DNA from: Dehalococcoidia bacterium
GTDB lineage: Bacteria; Chloroflexota; Dehalococcoidia; Dehalococcoidales; CSSed11-197
Direction of reading: 5' to 3'
Length of the DNA stretch: 33,968 nt
Assembly: GCA_003552785.1 (NCBI GenBank)
Contig: PUOQ01000075.1
Span: 1-33,968, forward strand
Part shown: in pieces, positions 33,032-33,968 of the stretch
How the letters are laid out: the number at the start of each line of letters is the position of its first letter
Numbering within the stretch: position 1 is the stretch's first letter
Notes under the pieces: generated by a model
Seen by the model: the letters and a program-made list of their open reading frames with translations, nothing else
Told to the model about the DNA's origin: nothing
The model's database searches: none
Program-made: the position numbers and the translations under genes

Positions 33032-33968
33032 TGAGCGGTGAATTACTAATCAAAGGGGGGAGGATAATCGATCCTTCCCAAAACTTAGATACAACTGGTG
33101 ATTTACTGGTAAATAATGGGGTAATTATTGATATTATCAACAACAATGATTATGAGCCATTGGATAATGTTATTGATGCCTCCGGAATGATAGTAAGTCC
33201 CGGATTTATTGATTTGCACTGCCATTTGCGCCAACCCGGATTTGAGCAAAAAGAAACAATTGAAACCGGTTCACGGGCCGCAGCTAAAGGTGGGTTCACC
33301 ACCATATGCTGCATGCCAAATACTTCACCAGCAATCGATAGTGCTTCTGTTGCTGCCCATATTATCAAACTCGCCAGCCAATACTCAGATATCAGAGTAA
33401 TTCCTATTGGTTGCATAAGCAAAAACAGGCACGGAAAAGAGCTGGCTCCAATGATGGAGCTCTTACATGCAGGAGTCTGTGCTTTCAGCGATGATGGCCA
33501 TCCTGTTTTAAGCTCCAACCTGATGTTAAGGGCAATGGAATATGCCCTGCTTACTGGATTGCCCATCGTTGAACATTGTGAAGATCTTGAAATTTCTGCT
33601 GAAGGGCAAATGAACGAAGGGTACCTGTCTGATAAGCTTGGCCTGCCAGGCATACCAACTATTGCTGAAGAAATACATGTCGGCCGGGACATAAAATTGG
33701 CAGAGTATACCGGTGCCCACCTGCATATCGCACATGTTTCTACATCAGGGAGTGTAGAAATAATCCGGCAGGCAAAGACAAGGGGCGTCAAAGTTACTGC
33801 CGAGGTAACACCGCACCATCTTACATTGACCGAGGAGGCCGTTGGTGACTATGATACCAACGCTAAAGTTAGCCCTCCTTTGAGAACGTTGCATGATGTG
33901 GAAGCGCTTATCGAAGGCGTTAAGGATGGTACTATTGATATTATCGCTACGGATCATGCTCCACACAC
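33031..33968 (+). CDS. pyrC: Dihydroorotase (type I), 3' end beyond the window
   Basis: The frame starts at ATG 33031, overlapping the pyrB stop by one base, and is open to the window end, giving about 312 residues of an expected ~425. The metal-binding His pair is in DLHCHLRQPG near residue 60, followed by GGFTTICCMPNTSP, FSDDGHPV, VEHCEDLE (metal His), HLHIAHVST (metal His) and ATDHAPH at the very end (catalytic Asp). It closes carbamoyl-aspartate to dihydroorotate. With pyrR and pyrB it forms the attenuated operon; carAB and pyrD probably follow outside. Confidence 0.95.
   Translation, partial: MSGELLIKGGRIIDPSQNLDTTGDLLVNNGVIIDIINNNDYEPLDNVIDASGMIVSPGFIDLHCHLRQPGFEQKETIETGSRAAAKGGFTTICCMPNTSPAIDSASVAAHIIKLASQYSDIRVIPIGCISKNRHGKELAPMMELLHAGVCAFSDDGHPVLSSNLMLRAMEYALLTGLPIVEHCEDLEISAEGQMNEGYLSDKLGLPGIPTIAEEIHVGRDIKLAEYTGAHLHIAHVSTSGSVEIIRQAKTRGVKVTAEVTPHHLTLTEEAVGDYDTNAKVSPPLRTLHDVEALIEGVKDGTIDIIATDHAPH

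Noticed and set aside
1-33968. CRISPR array, prophage or toxin-antitoxin locus
   Set aside because: No regularly spaced repeats, phage structural genes, integrase or toxin partner were seen. The only spaced repeat is the Pro-Thr coding tract.

Overview
The window looks like the chromosome of an anaerobic Chloroflexota bacterium, most likely a Dehalococcoidia-type lineage, probably from a metagenome assembly. This is inferred from gene content: a Vms1-like release factor of the actinobacterial/chloroflexal type, secreted lipoproteins with Thr- or Pro-rich stalks, a Tat-exported molybdenum hydroxylase, a MEDS-domain histidine kinase and a stand-alone EF-Tu domain-II-like protein. No rRNA or species marker is present. 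The first ~120 bases are about 72% G+C (87 of 120), encode an aminotransferase-like peptide, and are probably a chimeric contig end.

Layout. (1) 1-3.3 kb, minus strand: a small zinc-ribbon gene, mutS2, then a Vms1-like release factor overlapping mutS2 by 4 bases, which together suggest a ribosome-rescue operon. (2) 3.4-4.6 kb: two divergent dihaem c-type lipoproteins, one with a long Pro-Thr stalk and one with a Thr-rich stalk. (3) 4.7-9.2 kb: a MEDS/PAS histidine kinase, its OmpR-type regulator, a degenerate receiver that appears frameshifted, and a 58-residue ribbon-helix-helix-like protein. (4) 9.4-13.5 kb: a three-subunit xanthine-dehydrogenase-type molybdenum hydroxylase whose 2Fe-2S subunit is a Tat lipoprotein, laid out like periplasmic PaoABC. 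(5) 13.6-15.3 kb: an unknown membrane protein and an unknown soluble protein. (6) 15.4-21.9 kb: a G+C-rich block with two paralogous ThiF/E1-like proteins enclosing a MaoC-type hydratase, an acyl carrier protein, a ketosynthase and a ketoreductase, followed by a GT1-type glycosyltransferase. This is the best candidate for an undescribed system. (7) 21.9-22.4 kb: non-coding DNA with an IS3 orfA remnant and tRNA-Val(GAC). (8) 22.5-33.97 kb, housekeeping: bioY, an EF-Tu-domain-like gene, ribD-ribE-ribBA-ribH, lepB-pyrE-trmO, pcrA, and pyrR-pyrB-pyrC behind a visible PyrR attenuator; pyrC runs off the window.

How the parts may work together. The two-component genes could control the adjacent hydroxylase, and the dihaem lipoproteins could take its electrons on the outer face of the membrane; both are inferences from neighbourhood. 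In the 15.4-21.9 kb block, the acyl carrier protein, ketosynthase, ketoreductase and hydratase make up most of a beta-carbon elongation cycle, the E1-like pair suggests carboxylate adenylation, and the glycosyltransferase suggests a glycosylated lipid-like product. No acyltransferase, KAS III, enoyl reductase or thioesterase lies nearby, so the pathway would need the host fatty-acid synthase. The housekeeping genes include several promoters placed so close to the start codon that leaderless or near-leaderless mRNAs are predicted.
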